DNA of 64,000 nt from the NCBI GenBank assembly GCA_947629685.1, contig CANREP010000002.1:62001-126000 (forward strand), read 5' to 3'. Origin of the DNA: an uncultured Phascolarctobacterium sp. (GTDB taxonomy: Bacteria > Bacillota > Negativicutes > Acidaminococcales > Acidaminococcaceae). Positions 8,338 through 16,078 of the stretch are shown here, piece by piece (positions within the stretch are counted from its first letter, which is position 1; the number at the start of each line of letters is the position of its first letter). The position numbers and the translations under genes were made by a program. The notes beneath the pieces are model-generated. The model saw nothing but the letters and a program-made list of their open reading frames with translations, was not told the origin of the DNA and did no database searches.

Positions 8338-8847
8338 ATGCTGCAGGTATATACCGGAGACGGCAAAGGCAAGACGACAGCTGCGCTGGGAGTTGCTTTC
8401 CGAGCAGCTGGCTATCAGATGAAAACTATAATGTTTTCATTTTTAAAGGATGATCCTGGTTACGGGGAAGCCAGGGCGGCCAGTATGATTTCGCATTTTG
8501 TTTTACGTCAGGTGGGCAGAGATGCCTTTGTTAATTTTAAAAATCCTGCTGCTGAAGATTTGCAGCTGTGCCGCAGTGGCTGGGAAGAGGCCAAATCTGC
8601 TATCAGTCAGCATAAAGCCGATATTTTTATTCTTGATGAGCTGAATATAGTGTTGGCTGCTAATATGTTGCCGATAGAAGAAGTTGCGGCTTTTTTACAG
8701 CAGCATAAAAATGAAATGGAGATTATTGTTACCGGCAGGTACGCTCCGGAACAGATTATACAAATTGCTGATTTGGTTACCGAGATGCGGGAAATTAAGC
8801 ATTATTTTCATAAAGGTGTATCATCCCGCAACGGTATTGATCATTAA
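8338..8847 (+). CDS. cobO: Cob(I)alamin adenosyltransferase, CobO/BtuR type
   Basis: This enzyme adds the 5'-deoxyadenosyl group of ATP to cob(I)alamin to form coenzyme B12. The 169-residue protein shows the P-loop GDGKGKTTAA at residues 7-16, the Mg-binding DELN motif near residue 100 and the C-terminal signature EMREIKHYFHKGVSSRNGID, all typical of the CobO/BtuR/CobP family. Length is a little below the usual 180-200 because the N-terminal arm is short. It starts two bases after the DUF512 gene and is followed by der; no other cobalamin gene is near, so it may serve salvage. ATG 8338 has GGGAGGG upstream. Confidence 0.93.
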   Translation: MLQVYTGDGKGKTTAALGVAFRAAGYQMKTIMFSFLKDDPGYGEARAASMISHFVLRQVGRDAFVNFKNPAAEDLQLCRSGWEEAKSAISQHKADIFILDELNIVLAANMLPIEEVAAFLQQHKNEMEIIVTGRYAPEQIIQIADLVTEMREIKHYFHKGVSSRNGIDH

Positions 8848-8862
8848 GGAGATTTGATAAGT

Positions 8863-10191
8863 ATGGGAAAACCGATAGTTGCGATTGTTGGCAGACCTAA
8901 TGTTGGGAAGTCGACATTATTCAATATTTTTGCTAATAGCAGGATATCTATTGTAGAAGATACTCCCGGCGTGACCAGAGACCGCCTTTATGCTACTGCC
9001 GAATGGCTGGATCATGAGTTTATGATGGTTGATACCGGCGGTATCGAGATCATGAATGCTGACGCTATAGCAGTATCAATCCGTCAGCAGGCACAGATAG
9101 CTATCAAGGAGGCGGATGTCATCCTCTTTGTCTGCGACGCGCGTACCGGCATTACCGGCGAGGACGCAGAGGTTGCTAAAATGCTGCGTCAGTCTAAGAA
9201 GCCGATTGTATTGGCAATCAATAAATCGGATTCTCCTAAACAGGAAATGAACATTTATGAATTCTATAATTTAGGTATAGGCGAGCCGATACCTGTTTCT
9301 GCAGCTAATCATCTTGGCTTGGGCGATCTTTTGGATGCAGTGGTTGCAAAATTCCCGGATAAAAAAGCCTTGGGTGAGATTGAAGATGAAGATGAAATCA
9401 AAGTCGCACTTATCGGTAGACCCAATGTAGGTAAATCTTCCATTTTCAATACTCTGGTAGGCGAGGAACGTTCCATTGTCAGCGATGTTGCAGGCACGAC
9501 ACGTGATGCCATTGATACGCCGGTAGTAAGAGACGGACAGAAATATCTTTTTATCGATACGGCAGGTATGCGCAGAAAAGCCCGTATTGATGAGCCTATT
9601 GAAAAATACAGTATTATGCGTTCTTTGCGTGCCGTAGATCGCAGCGACGTCGTACTTATGGTATTTGACGCTGTAGAAGGAGTTACAGAGCAGGATAAGA
9701 AGATTGTCGGCTATGCACACGAAGCTGGTAAAGGTATTGTTTTAGTAGTCAATAAATGGGATCTTTATGAAAAGGATAATACTTCTACACTGCGTTATAC
9801 AGAAATGCTGCGCAAAGAACTGGTATTTTTGCAGTATGCGCCGGTTGTATTTGTTTCTGCTGTTACTAAGCAGCGTATCCACAGACTGCCGGAAGTAATC
9901 TCTTTTGTGGCTGAACAGAATGCAATGCGTATTTCGACCAGCGTACTGAATCAGGTTATCGAAGACGCTGTTGCGATTAACCCCACGCCTACCGACAAAG
10001 GTAAGCGCCTGAAAATTCTTTATACGACGCAGGTCAAAATCAAACCGCCTACATTTGTTATCTTTGTTAATGAACCTGAAATCATGCATTTTTCCTATCA
10101 AAGATATCTGGAAAACAAGCTGCGTGAAGCATTTGGTTTTGAAGGTACGCCTATCCAAATGATTATACGCGGTAAAAATGAAGATGAATAG
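8863..10191 (+). CDS. der: Ribosome biogenesis GTPase Der (EngA)
   Basis: Der is an essential GTPase with two G domains that acts in 50S subunit maturation. The 442-residue protein has GRPNVGKST near residue 9 and GRPNVGKSS near residue 185 as its two P-loops, DTGG and DTAG G3 motifs, NKSD and NKWD G4 motifs and a C-terminal KH-like domain. Length is typical. ATG 8863 is chosen over TTG 8854, which would sit only two bases after AAGGAG. It lies 15 bases after cobO and 13 before plsY; der-plsY is a classic Firmicute pair. Confidence 0.97.
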   Translation: MGKPIVAIVGRPNVGKSTLFNIFANSRISIVEDTPGVTRDRLYATAEWLDHEFMMVDTGGIEIMNADAIAVSIRQQAQIAIKEADVILFVCDARTGITGEDAEVAKMLRQSKKPIVLAINKSDSPKQEMNIYEFYNLGIGEPIPVSAANHLGLGDLLDAVVAKFPDKKALGEIEDEDEIKVALIGRPNVGKSSIFNTLVGEERSIVSDVAGTTRDAIDTPVVRDGQKYLFIDTAGMRRKARIDEPIEKYSIMRSLRAVDRSDVVLMVFDAVEGVTEQDKKIVGYAHEAGKGIVLVVNKWDLYEKDNTSTLRYTEMLRKELVFLQYAPVVFVSAVTKQRIHRLPEVISFVAEQNAMRISTSVLNQVIEDAVAINPTPTDKGKRLKILYTTQVKIKPPTFVIFVNEPEIMHFSYQRYLENKLREAFGFEGTPIQMIIRGKNEDE

Positions 10192-10204
10192 GTGATGATG
10201 GGTA

Positions 10205-10834
10205 ATGGGTAATGAAGTAAGTATATTTCACTTCGTAATCGGCTTTATCTGCGGACATCTCTGCGGTTCCATACCCAGCGGGTTATGGATAGTCAGAAGC
10301 CTTTTCGGGATAGATATACGCGAATACGGCAGTAAGAATATCGGCACAACTAACGTTTTCAGGACAGTTGGCGCTAAAGCGGCTCTGTTGGTGTTGGTAA
10401 TAGATGTCCTTAAAGGGATTATCGCCGTATCTGCTATGAATTATTTGTTTGCTGATCCTTTACTGAATGTAATAACTGCGCTGGGTGCGCTTTTAGGCCA
10501 TAATTACTCTGCGTTCTTGGGCTTTAAAGGCGGCAAAGGCGTTGCTACCGGTCTGGGCCTTTTGGTATATCTGATGCCGAAAGTGTCGCTCGGATGCTTT
10601 CTCGTGTGGCTGGCGTTAGTACTTGTCACCCGTTATGTATCGCTTGGTTCGGTAGTGGCTGCCGTATTAGCGCCTGTTTTTTCCTGGTATTTTGCTTATC
10701 CGCCGGCATATATTGTTTTTGGCGGCATTGCCGGGCTCTTTGTGGTCATCCGGCATAAGGAAAATATTAAACGTCTGCTGAACGGGACTGAAAGTAAAAT
10801 TAAACAAGGTAGTGCAGAAAATATAAAAAAATAA
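10205..10834 (+). CDS. plsY: Glycerol-3-phosphate acyltransferase PlsY
   Basis: PlsY transfers an acyl group from acyl phosphate to glycerol-3-phosphate in the membrane, the first step of phosphatidic acid synthesis. The 209-residue protein is very hydrophobic with five or so membrane segments and carries the family motifs: GSIPSG near residue 22, YGSKNIGTTNVFRTVG, and GHNYSAFLGFKGGKGVATGLG. The C-terminus ends in a charged tail with RHKENIKRLLNG. ATG 10205 is the only in-frame start that keeps the first membrane helix. It is the last gene of its unit and is followed by a strong terminator. PlsC at 3154 would use its product. Confidence 0.96.
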   Translation: MGNEVSIFHFVIGFICGHLCGSIPSGLWIVRSLFGIDIREYGSKNIGTTNVFRTVGAKAALLVLVIDVLKGIIAVSAMNYLFADPLLNVITALGALLGHNYSAFLGFKGGKGVATGLGLLVYLMPKVSLGCFLVWLALVLVTRYVSLGSVVAAVLAPVFSWYFAYPPAYIVFGGIAGLFVVIRHKENIKRLLNGTESKIKQGSAENIKK

Positions 10835-10841
10835 TTTTATG

Positions 10842-10877
10842 AAAAGAGACTGAAAAATTTCAGTCTCTTTTATATTT
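10842..10877 (+). terminator. Intrinsic terminator after plsY
   Basis: A 14-base-pair stem (AAAAGAGACTGAAA at 10842-10855 with TTTCAGTCTCTTTT at 10858-10871) with a tiny AA loop is followed by a T-rich stretch. It closes the DUF512-cobO-der-plsY unit. Confidence 0.9.
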
Positions 10878-10890
10878 TTTGTAAAAACTA

Positions 10891-10920
10891 TTGTACTTTT
10901 AGAAAGAACAATGTTATAAT
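10891..10920 (+). promoter_or_regulatory. Sigma-A-type promoter for pheB-hom-thrB
   Basis: TTGTAC at 10891-10896 and TATAAT at 10915-10920 are separated by 18 bases, 44 bases before the pheB start. No T-box or riboswitch is visible in the short leader. Confidence 0.75.
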
Positions 10921-10964
10921 AATTAAGTATTAAGTTTGTGATTTCAATTTAAGGAGGCAATAAA

Positions 10965-11408
10965 ATGGCTGAAAAATCTACTTTTTATCTGGTGCGTGAA
11001 GAAATCCTTCCTGAAGCTATCAAAAAAACAATCAAGGTCAAGGAAATCTTAAAAAGAGGAGAAATCAAAACTATCAACGAAGCTGTAGAAAAAATGGGAC
11101 TGAGCCGCAGCGCTTATTATAAATACAAAGATTATGTTTTTCCGTTCTATGAAGCAAGCAAGGAAAAAATTATTACTCTTTCCCTGCTGTTGGAACATAA
11201 ATCGGGTGTGCTGTCTAAGGTACTCAATACTGTTGCCGATGATTCCGGCAGCATTATGACTATCAATCAGGGTATTCCTTTACAGGGAGTTGCTAACACT
11301 ACTATTTCCATTGAAACAAAGAATTTGACTATCGATCTGGAAGCATTGCTTGATAAGCTGCGCATGATTGACGGCGTAAAACGTTTGGAAGTACTGGGTC
11401 AGGTGTAA
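10965..11408 (+). CDS. pheB: ACT domain-containing protein, PheB/UPF0735 family
   Basis: This 147-residue protein has an N-terminal helix-turn-helix-like region (INEAVEKMGLSRSAYYKYKDYVFPF, about residues 40-65) and a C-terminal ACT domain of the kind that binds amino acids (about residues 72-147, LEHKSGVLSKVLN). The family was named PheB from early Bacillus work but its biochemical role is not settled; an amino-acid-sensing regulator is plausible. It stands 37 bases ahead of hom, as in many Firmicutes, which suggests a link to homoserine and threonine supply. ATG 10965 has AAGGAGG about 6 bases upstream. Confidence 0.9.
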   Translation: MAEKSTFYLVREEILPEAIKKTIKVKEILKRGEIKTINEAVEKMGLSRSAYYKYKDYVFPFYEASKEKIITLSLLLEHKSGVLSKVLNTVADDSGSIMTINQGIPLQGVANTTISIETKNLTIDLEALLDKLRMIDGVKRLEVLGQV

Positions 11409-11445
11409 TCCAGCAATATACTTTTCTTATCTGGAGGGGTTATCT

Positions 11446-12747
11446 TTGCAGAATTGTATTAAAGTCGGTTTATTAGGCGCCGGTACTGTAGGTGGCGGTG
11501 TCCTGGCCGTTATGGAGCAAAACGCCGATATTATAGAGAAAAAAATCGGTAAGAAAATCAAAATCACAAAAGTGTTCGGGCGTAATGTACAAAAACTTGA
11601 GGAGCAGTATGGGCCTTTGTACCAATATACGACTAATATTGACGATATTTTGGAAGACCCGGAAATAGATATCGTAGTCGAACTGCTGGGGAGAGAACAT
11701 CCGGCTAAAGAATATATTGCCCGTGCGTTTGAAAACGGAAAAAATGTTGTTACCGCTAATAAAGACGTATTGGCAAAATACGGTAAAGAGCTGTTCCCGC
11801 TGGCTGCGGAAAAAAACTGCGATTTTATGTTTGAGGGCAGCGTGTGCGGCGGCATTCCCATCATTCAGCCGCTGAAAACGTCTTTGGCTGCAAATAAGAT
11901 TACATCCATTATGGGGATTGTAAACGGTACCACCAATTATATGTTGACTAAGATGTCCAATGAACATCTTGATTACGCCGAAGTATTGCAGGAAGCACAG
12001 AGCAAAGGGTATGCAGAATCAGATCCTACGGCTGATGTAGGTGGTTTTGATGCGGCACGCAAGCTTGCTATCCTGGCATCTATCGCTTTCAATACCAGGA
12101 TCAGCTTAGAAGACGTACAGATAGAGGGTATTGAACGAATCAGTCTGCGCGATATCAATTATGCGGCAGAGCTTGGTTACGCAATCAAGCTGCTCGCTAT
12201 AGCTAAAAATGATGCGGAGCATGGAATCAGCATCCGTGTTCATCCTACCATGTTGCCGTTATCGCATCCGCTGGCAGGTGTAAACGATGTTTATAACGCA
12301 GTATTTGTTACTGGGGACGCTGTCGGCGAAGCCATGTTCATGGGACTTGGAGCAGGCAGGATGCCTACAGCCAGCGCGGTTTGCGGCGATATTATAGACG
12401 TCGCCCGTAATCTGCAGCATGGAGAAACAGGCCGTATCAACTGTACCTGTTTTGAAGATAAAAAACTATGTTCGCTGGAAAATATGTGTTCTCCCTGCTA
12501 TATCCGTATGCATGTTATGGATAAACCGGGAGCACTGGCGGCGATTGCTGCTGCTTTCGGAGCTCAGAATGTCAGCCTGCGCAATGTCGTACAGAAGAAC
12601 AAGATTGGCAATGAGGCGGAAATTGTCGTTATTACGCATAATGTTTCTGAGTTCAATCTGCAAATGGCTGTCCAGACCCTTAAAGCACTGCCTGTAATCA
12701 ATGAAGTATGCAGCGTTATCAGGGTTGAAGACAGCAGTTTAGCCTGA
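11446..12747 (+). CDS. hom: Homoserine dehydrogenase
   Basis: Hom reduces aspartate semialdehyde to homoserine, the branch to threonine and methionine. The 433-residue protein has the NAD(P)-binding loop GLLGAGTVGGGV at the N-terminus, the catalytic region with GIVNGTTNYMLTKM and AESDPTADVGGFDAARKLAIL, and a C-terminal ACT domain (about residues 350-430, MDKPGALAAIAAAFG) that usually gives feedback inhibition by threonine. The start is TTG at 11446, supported by GGAGGGG ending 6 bases upstream and by the N-terminus leading directly into the Rossmann motif. It is followed by thrB after 13 bases. Asd, which makes its substrate, is at 59576-60607. Confidence 0.97.
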   Translation: MQNCIKVGLLGAGTVGGGVLAVMEQNADIIEKKIGKKIKITKVFGRNVQKLEEQYGPLYQYTTNIDDILEDPEIDIVVELLGREHPAKEYIARAFENGKNVVTANKDVLAKYGKELFPLAAEKNCDFMFEGSVCGGIPIIQPLKTSLAANKITSIMGIVNGTTNYMLTKMSNEHLDYAEVLQEAQSKGYAESDPTADVGGFDAARKLAILASIAFNTRISLEDVQIEGIERISLRDINYAAELGYAIKLLAIAKNDAEHGISIRVHPTMLPLSHPLAGVNDVYNAVFVTGDAVGEAMFMGLGAGRMPTASAVCGDIIDVARNLQHGETGRINCTCFEDKKLCSLENMCSPCYIRMHVMDKPGALAAIAAAFGAQNVSLRNVVQKNKIGNEAEIVVITHNVSEFNLQMAVQTLKALPVINEVCSVIRVEDSSLA

Positions 12748-12760
12748 ATGGTATCAGATT

Positions 12761-13675
12761 ATGAATAAAATCTGTATCCAGGTACCGGCCACTTCCGCCA
12801 ACTGTGGCCCAGGTTACGATACTCTTGGGGTAGCCTGTACTTTATATAATGTACTGACCTTTGAAATATTGCCGCCTGCTGATGGTTTGCTTTTAAAAGT
12901 AAGCGGAGAAGGCAGCGAATACCTTGCAGCATCAGAAGATAATCTGGCGTTTAAGAGTTTTTTTGCTGTCTGGAAAGCTGCGCGTCCTGATGGTGCCGTG
13001 GGGCTGAAAATAACTATGGACAACAAAATTCCTATGTCACGCGGGTTGGGCAGCAGTTCCAGTGCGATTGTGGCAGGAGTATATGCTGCTAATGTTTTCT
13101 GCGGCAGTAAATTTTCGCAGGACGAGCTGTTAAACTTTGCTACTGAAATAGAAGGCCATCCAGATAATGTTGCGCCTGCTCTTTTGGGCGGGTTTACCAT
13201 CAGTTATATGGAAGGCGGTAAAGCTCATTCGTTAAGTTTTAAACCGGCTTTGCCCTTGAAGCTGATAGCTGCTGTACCAGAACATAAACTGGCAACTGCG
13301 CTGGCCAGACAGGCTATTCCGCAGCAGATAAGGCATATTGATGCTGTTTTCAATGTTTCCAGAGCTTCGCTGCTGGTGGCTGCGCTGATGAGTGGTTCAG
13401 GCCAATACCTTGCTGCGGGACTGGAAGATAAATTGCATCAGCCGTATCGAGCCCATCTTATTCCAGGCTTGCAGGATGTTTTTAATGCTGCTAAGAAAGC
13501 AGGCGCTTACAATGCCATTATAAGCGGCGCAGGATCGACAGTTATGGCTTATGCCGCAGCAGATGCCGACCATGAAGGTATTGCCGCCGCTATGCAGCAG
13601 GCATTTGCCATGCACGGACAAAAATGTCAAACGCATATTCTTGATATTGATTATCAGGGAGTGCGCCAGCTGTAA
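12761..13675 (+). CDS. thrB: Homoserine kinase
   Basis: ThrB phosphorylates homoserine to O-phosphohomoserine, the substrate of threonine synthase. The 304-residue GHMP-kinase protein opens with the PATSANCGPGYDTLG motif and carries the GHMP ATP loop SRGLGSSSSAIVAG near residue 90 and a C-terminal GAGSTVMAYA segment. Length is typical. The ribosome site before ATG 12761 is weak, so coupling to hom is likely. Threonine synthase (thrC) is not in this window. A hairpin overlaps the stop codon. Confidence 0.96.
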   Translation: MNKICIQVPATSANCGPGYDTLGVACTLYNVLTFEILPPADGLLLKVSGEGSEYLAASEDNLAFKSFFAVWKAARPDGAVGLKITMDNKIPMSRGLGSSSSAIVAGVYAANVFCGSKFSQDELLNFATEIEGHPDNVAPALLGGFTISYMEGGKAHSLSFKPALPLKLIAAVPEHKLATALARQAIPQQIRHIDAVFNVSRASLLVAALMSGSGQYLAAGLEDKLHQPYRAHLIPGLQDVFNAAKKAGAYNAIISGAGSTVMAYAAADADHEGIAAAMQQAFAMHGQKCQTHILDIDYQGVRQL

Positions 13676-13693
13676 TCTATCAGCTGGGAATTT
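13666..13693 (+). terminator. Weak hairpin at the end of thrB
   Basis: CCAGCTG (13666-13672) can pair with CAGCTGG (13681-13687) across an 8-base loop containing the stop codon; GAATTTT follows. The stem is short and the T run is short, so it may only partly end transcription. Confidence 0.4.
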
Positions 13694-13708
13694 TGATTCA
13701 CAAAACAG

Positions 13709-13737
13709 TTGACAAATCTTTTGGTATCAGATATAAT
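13709..13737 (+). promoter_or_regulatory. Consensus promoter for tRNA-Pro
   Basis: TTGACA at 13709-13714 and TATAAT at 13732-13737 are both perfect and separated by exactly 17 bases, 13 bases before the tRNA. It is one of the two best sigma-A-type promoters in the window. Confidence 0.93.
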
Positions 13738-13750
13738 TGTTTTTGTGATT

Positions 13751-13827
13751 CGGGGCGTGGCTCAGTTTGGTAGAGCGCTTCCTTGGGGTGGAAGAGGTCG
13801 TGGGTTCAAATCCCGCCGCTCCGACCA
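13751..13827 (+). tRNA. tRNA-Pro (anticodon GGG)
   Basis: The 77-base gene folds as a full cloverleaf. The acceptor stem is CGGGGCG with CGCTCCG (one G-U pair), the D arm contains GGCTCAGTTTGGTAGAGC, the anticodon stem CTTCC/GGAAG holds the loop TTGGGGT with anticodon GGG at 13785-13787, the T arm has GGTTCAAATCC, and CCA is encoded at 13825-13827. The G after the anticodon fits the conserved m1G37 of proline tRNAs. It reads CCC and CCU codons. Confidence 0.97.
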
Positions 13828-13837
13828 TTTCGGATCG

Positions 13838-13871
13838 AAAGCCTTTACGGGTTCCCGTAAAGGCTTTTTTT
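13838..13871 (+). terminator. Intrinsic terminator after tRNA-Pro
   Basis: A 13-base-pair stem (AAAGCCTTTACGG at 13838-13850 with CCGTAAAGGCTTT at 13855-13867) with the loop GTTC runs into seven T residues. It lies between the tRNA and the zinc-ribbon gene whose GTG is only 27 bases further on. Confidence 0.92.
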
Positions 13872-13897
13872 ATGTCTTATTTTGGAGGAATAGATCA

Positions 13898-14455
13898 GTG
13901 ATTCGTACTTTAGAACTTATCTGCAGCGAATGCCACAATAACTTTATTCCAGAAGGTAAATTATATTATCGTGATAATTATCTGAATACCATTCGTGATA
14001 CTCAGTTTATCTGTCCCGACTGTATAAAGAAATGGCATGATAAATGGAAAATAAAAAAAGCGGTATTCAGCGAGATTGATTACGTTTTATCTGTTACAAT
14101 AGAATTAGAAGACGGTACCGTCTATAATGATATGGATTGTACGCCTATCCATGAAACAGAAACTGTTGTAACAGGCGAAGATATACCTGTAGAAGCTCAG
14201 CAGCAGTTATATGCTGTTTATGCGGCATGGGATAGAGAGCGTAAATCACATTATCTGAAAGACTGCACTTTTAAAGATGAGTTTATGCGTACTACTTTCA
14301 GCTGTGAGACCTACGCAGGCGATAAATATGAAGACATAGCCTTTCGTTTTAACATGCGCGGTGAACTGGAAACGGAAAAACCCGTGCCGGAATATGTCAA
14401 GCAGCAGATTGTAGACGCTTACAGAATTTATGAAGCACAGAATACTGAAGAATAA
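13898..14455 (+). CDS. Uncharacterised protein with an N-terminal zinc ribbon
   Basis: I do not recognise a named family. The 185-residue protein starts with two CxxC pairs, C9-C12 (CSEC) and C39-C42 (CPDC), which look like a zinc ribbon, followed by an acidic, soluble C-terminal part without membrane segments. The start is GTG 13898, with GGAGGA ending 8 bases upstream. A longer open frame back to 13709 reads through the tRNA and terminator and is artificial. It is 12 bases ahead of prfC and probably shares its transcript, so a role near translation is possible but unproven. Confidence 0.8.
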   Translation: MIRTLELICSECHNNFIPEGKLYYRDNYLNTIRDTQFICPDCIKKWHDKWKIKKAVFSEIDYVLSVTIELEDGTVYNDMDCTPIHETETVVTGEDIPVEAQQQLYAVYAAWDRERKSHYLKDCTFKDEFMRTTFSCETYAGDKYEDIAFRFNMRGELETEKPVPEYVKQQIVDAYRIYEAQNTEE

Positions 14456-14467
14456 CAGGGGGAACAC

Positions 14468-16078
14468 ATGCAGGATTTATTAGAAAAGATTGAAAAGAGA
14501 AGAACATTTGCTATTATTTCGCATCCTGATGCCGGTAAAACAACTTTGACAGAAAAACTGCTCCTGTATGGCGGAGCAATCCATCTTGCTGGCTCGGTAA
14601 AAGCCAGAAAAAGCAATAAACATGCTGTTTCTGACTGGATGGAGATTGAAAAACAGCGCGGCATTTCAGTTACTTCTTCTGTTTTGCAGTTTGATTATAA
14701 TGGTTATAGAGTAAATATCCTGGATACCCCTGGGCATCAGGACTTTTCTGAAGATACCTATAGAACGCTGATGGCTGCTGACAGCGCCGTCATGCTGATT
14801 GATGCTGCTAAAGGCGTAGAACCGCAGACTAAGAAGCTTTTCTGGGTTTGCCACAGACGTAAACTGCCCATTTTTACCTTTATTAACAAACTTGACCGTT
14901 ACGGCAGAAATCCGTTTGATTTAATGGATGAACTGGAAAAGGTCCTGGGCATCAGGGCGTTTCCGATAAACTGGCCTATCGGTATCGATGGCCACTATAA
15001 AGGCGTTTATGACCGACTGCAAAATACCATTGAGCTGTTTGAAGACGATACCAGCCACGGTGCTAAACAGTTAAAATCAACGACCGGTTCTTTAGATGAT
15101 CCTAAAATCAAAGAAATGCTGGGTGAGGAACTGTATGACAACCTTTGCAACGACATTGAGCTGTTGGATCTGGCCGGCGATGAATTTGATATGGAAAAAG
15201 TAAATGCCGGCGAACTGACACCGATGTTCTTTGGCAGCGCCATGACTAACTTCGGCGTACAGAGCTTTCTGGAAAAATTTCTGGAACTGTCTCCCATGCC
15301 GCAGCCGCGTACATTGCAGAACGGTGAATTGATTAACCCGTCTAATAAAGCTTTTTCAGCTTTTGTATTTAAAATCCAGGCTAATATGAATCCGGCTCAT
15401 CGTGACAGAATATCGTTTATGAGGATATGCTCAGGCGTATTTGAAAAAGGTATGAGCGTTTATCATAAGCAATCCAATAAAATGATTAAACTGACGCAGC
15501 CGCAGCAATTTCTGGCCCAGGAAAGAACGATTGTAGAAAAAGCTTACCCCGGCGATATTATCGGCGTCTTTGACCCGGGGATTTTCGGCATCGGCGATTC
15601 TTTAAGCGACAGCAGTCTTAAACTGCAGTTTGAAGACTTCCCCGTATTTCCGCCGGAAATTTTTGCCCGTGTGCAGCCTAAAGATTCTTTAAAACGTAAA
15701 CAGTTTGAAAAAGGCATTATCCAGCTGTCTCAGGAGGGTGCCATCCAAGTTTTTGAACAAAAGGGCGTAGGCCTTGAATGTTACGTTGTCGGTGTCGTCG
15801 GCGTGCTGCAGCTCGAAGTGCTGGAATACAGGCTGCTGAATGAATACAGCGCGCAGCTGCTGATGAATCAGCTGCCTTATTCGGTGGCGCGCTGGGTTTA
15901 TACTGAAGATAAAAAGCTGATTGATAATATTAAGGGTTTGGACAACGGTATGCTGGTTTATGATAAAAAAGACCGTCCTGTTATCCTCGTGAATAACGAA
16001 TGGTCTCTGAATTGGATTTTAGAACGTAATCCCGGCATACAGTTCCTGACGGTGCCTGCAGATGTTGCAAAAATTTAA
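14468..16078 (+). CDS. prfC: Peptide chain release factor 3
   Basis: RF3 is a translational GTPase that removes RF1 and RF2 from the ribosome after peptide release. The 536-residue protein has the P-loop SHPDAGKTT near residue 19, the EKQRGISVTSSVLQF switch region, DTPGHQDFSEDTYR as G3 and NKLDR as G4, and RF3-type C-terminal domains (EFPEYR-like region with LQLEVLEYRLLNEY). Length is typical. Its end overlaps the histidine kinase start by 17 bases. RF3 is not universal, so its retention here is a lineage feature. Confidence 0.97.
   Translation: MQDLLEKIEKRRTFAIISHPDAGKTTLTEKLLLYGGAIHLAGSVKARKSNKHAVSDWMEIEKQRGISVTSSVLQFDYNGYRVNILDTPGHQDFSEDTYRTLMAADSAVMLIDAAKGVEPQTKKLFWVCHRRKLPIFTFINKLDRYGRNPFDLMDELEKVLGIRAFPINWPIGIDGHYKGVYDRLQNTIELFEDDTSHGAKQLKSTTGSLDDPKIKEMLGEELYDNLCNDIELLDLAGDEFDMEKVNAGELTPMFFGSAMTNFGVQSFLEKFLELSPMPQPRTLQNGELINPSNKAFSAFVFKIQANMNPAHRDRISFMRICSGVFEKGMSVYHKQSNKMIKLTQPQQFLAQERTIVEKAYPGDIIGVFDPGIFGIGDSLSDSSLKLQFEDFPVFPPEIFARVQPKDSLKRKQFEKGIIQLSQEGAIQVFEQKGVGLECYVVGVVGVLQLEVLEYRLLNEYSAQLLMNQLPYSVARWVYTEDKKLIDNIKGLDNGMLVYDKKDRPVILVNNEWSLNWILERNPGIQFLTVPADVAKI

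Noticed and set aside
11409-11445. Possible T-box or attenuator before hom
   Set aside because: The gap has only 37 bases and no stem-loop; regulation would have to act at the promoter before pheB.
13709-13897. In-frame N-terminal extension of the zinc-ribbon protein
   Set aside because: It reads through the promoter, the tRNA-Pro gene and its terminator; GTG 13898 with a good ribosome site is the real start.
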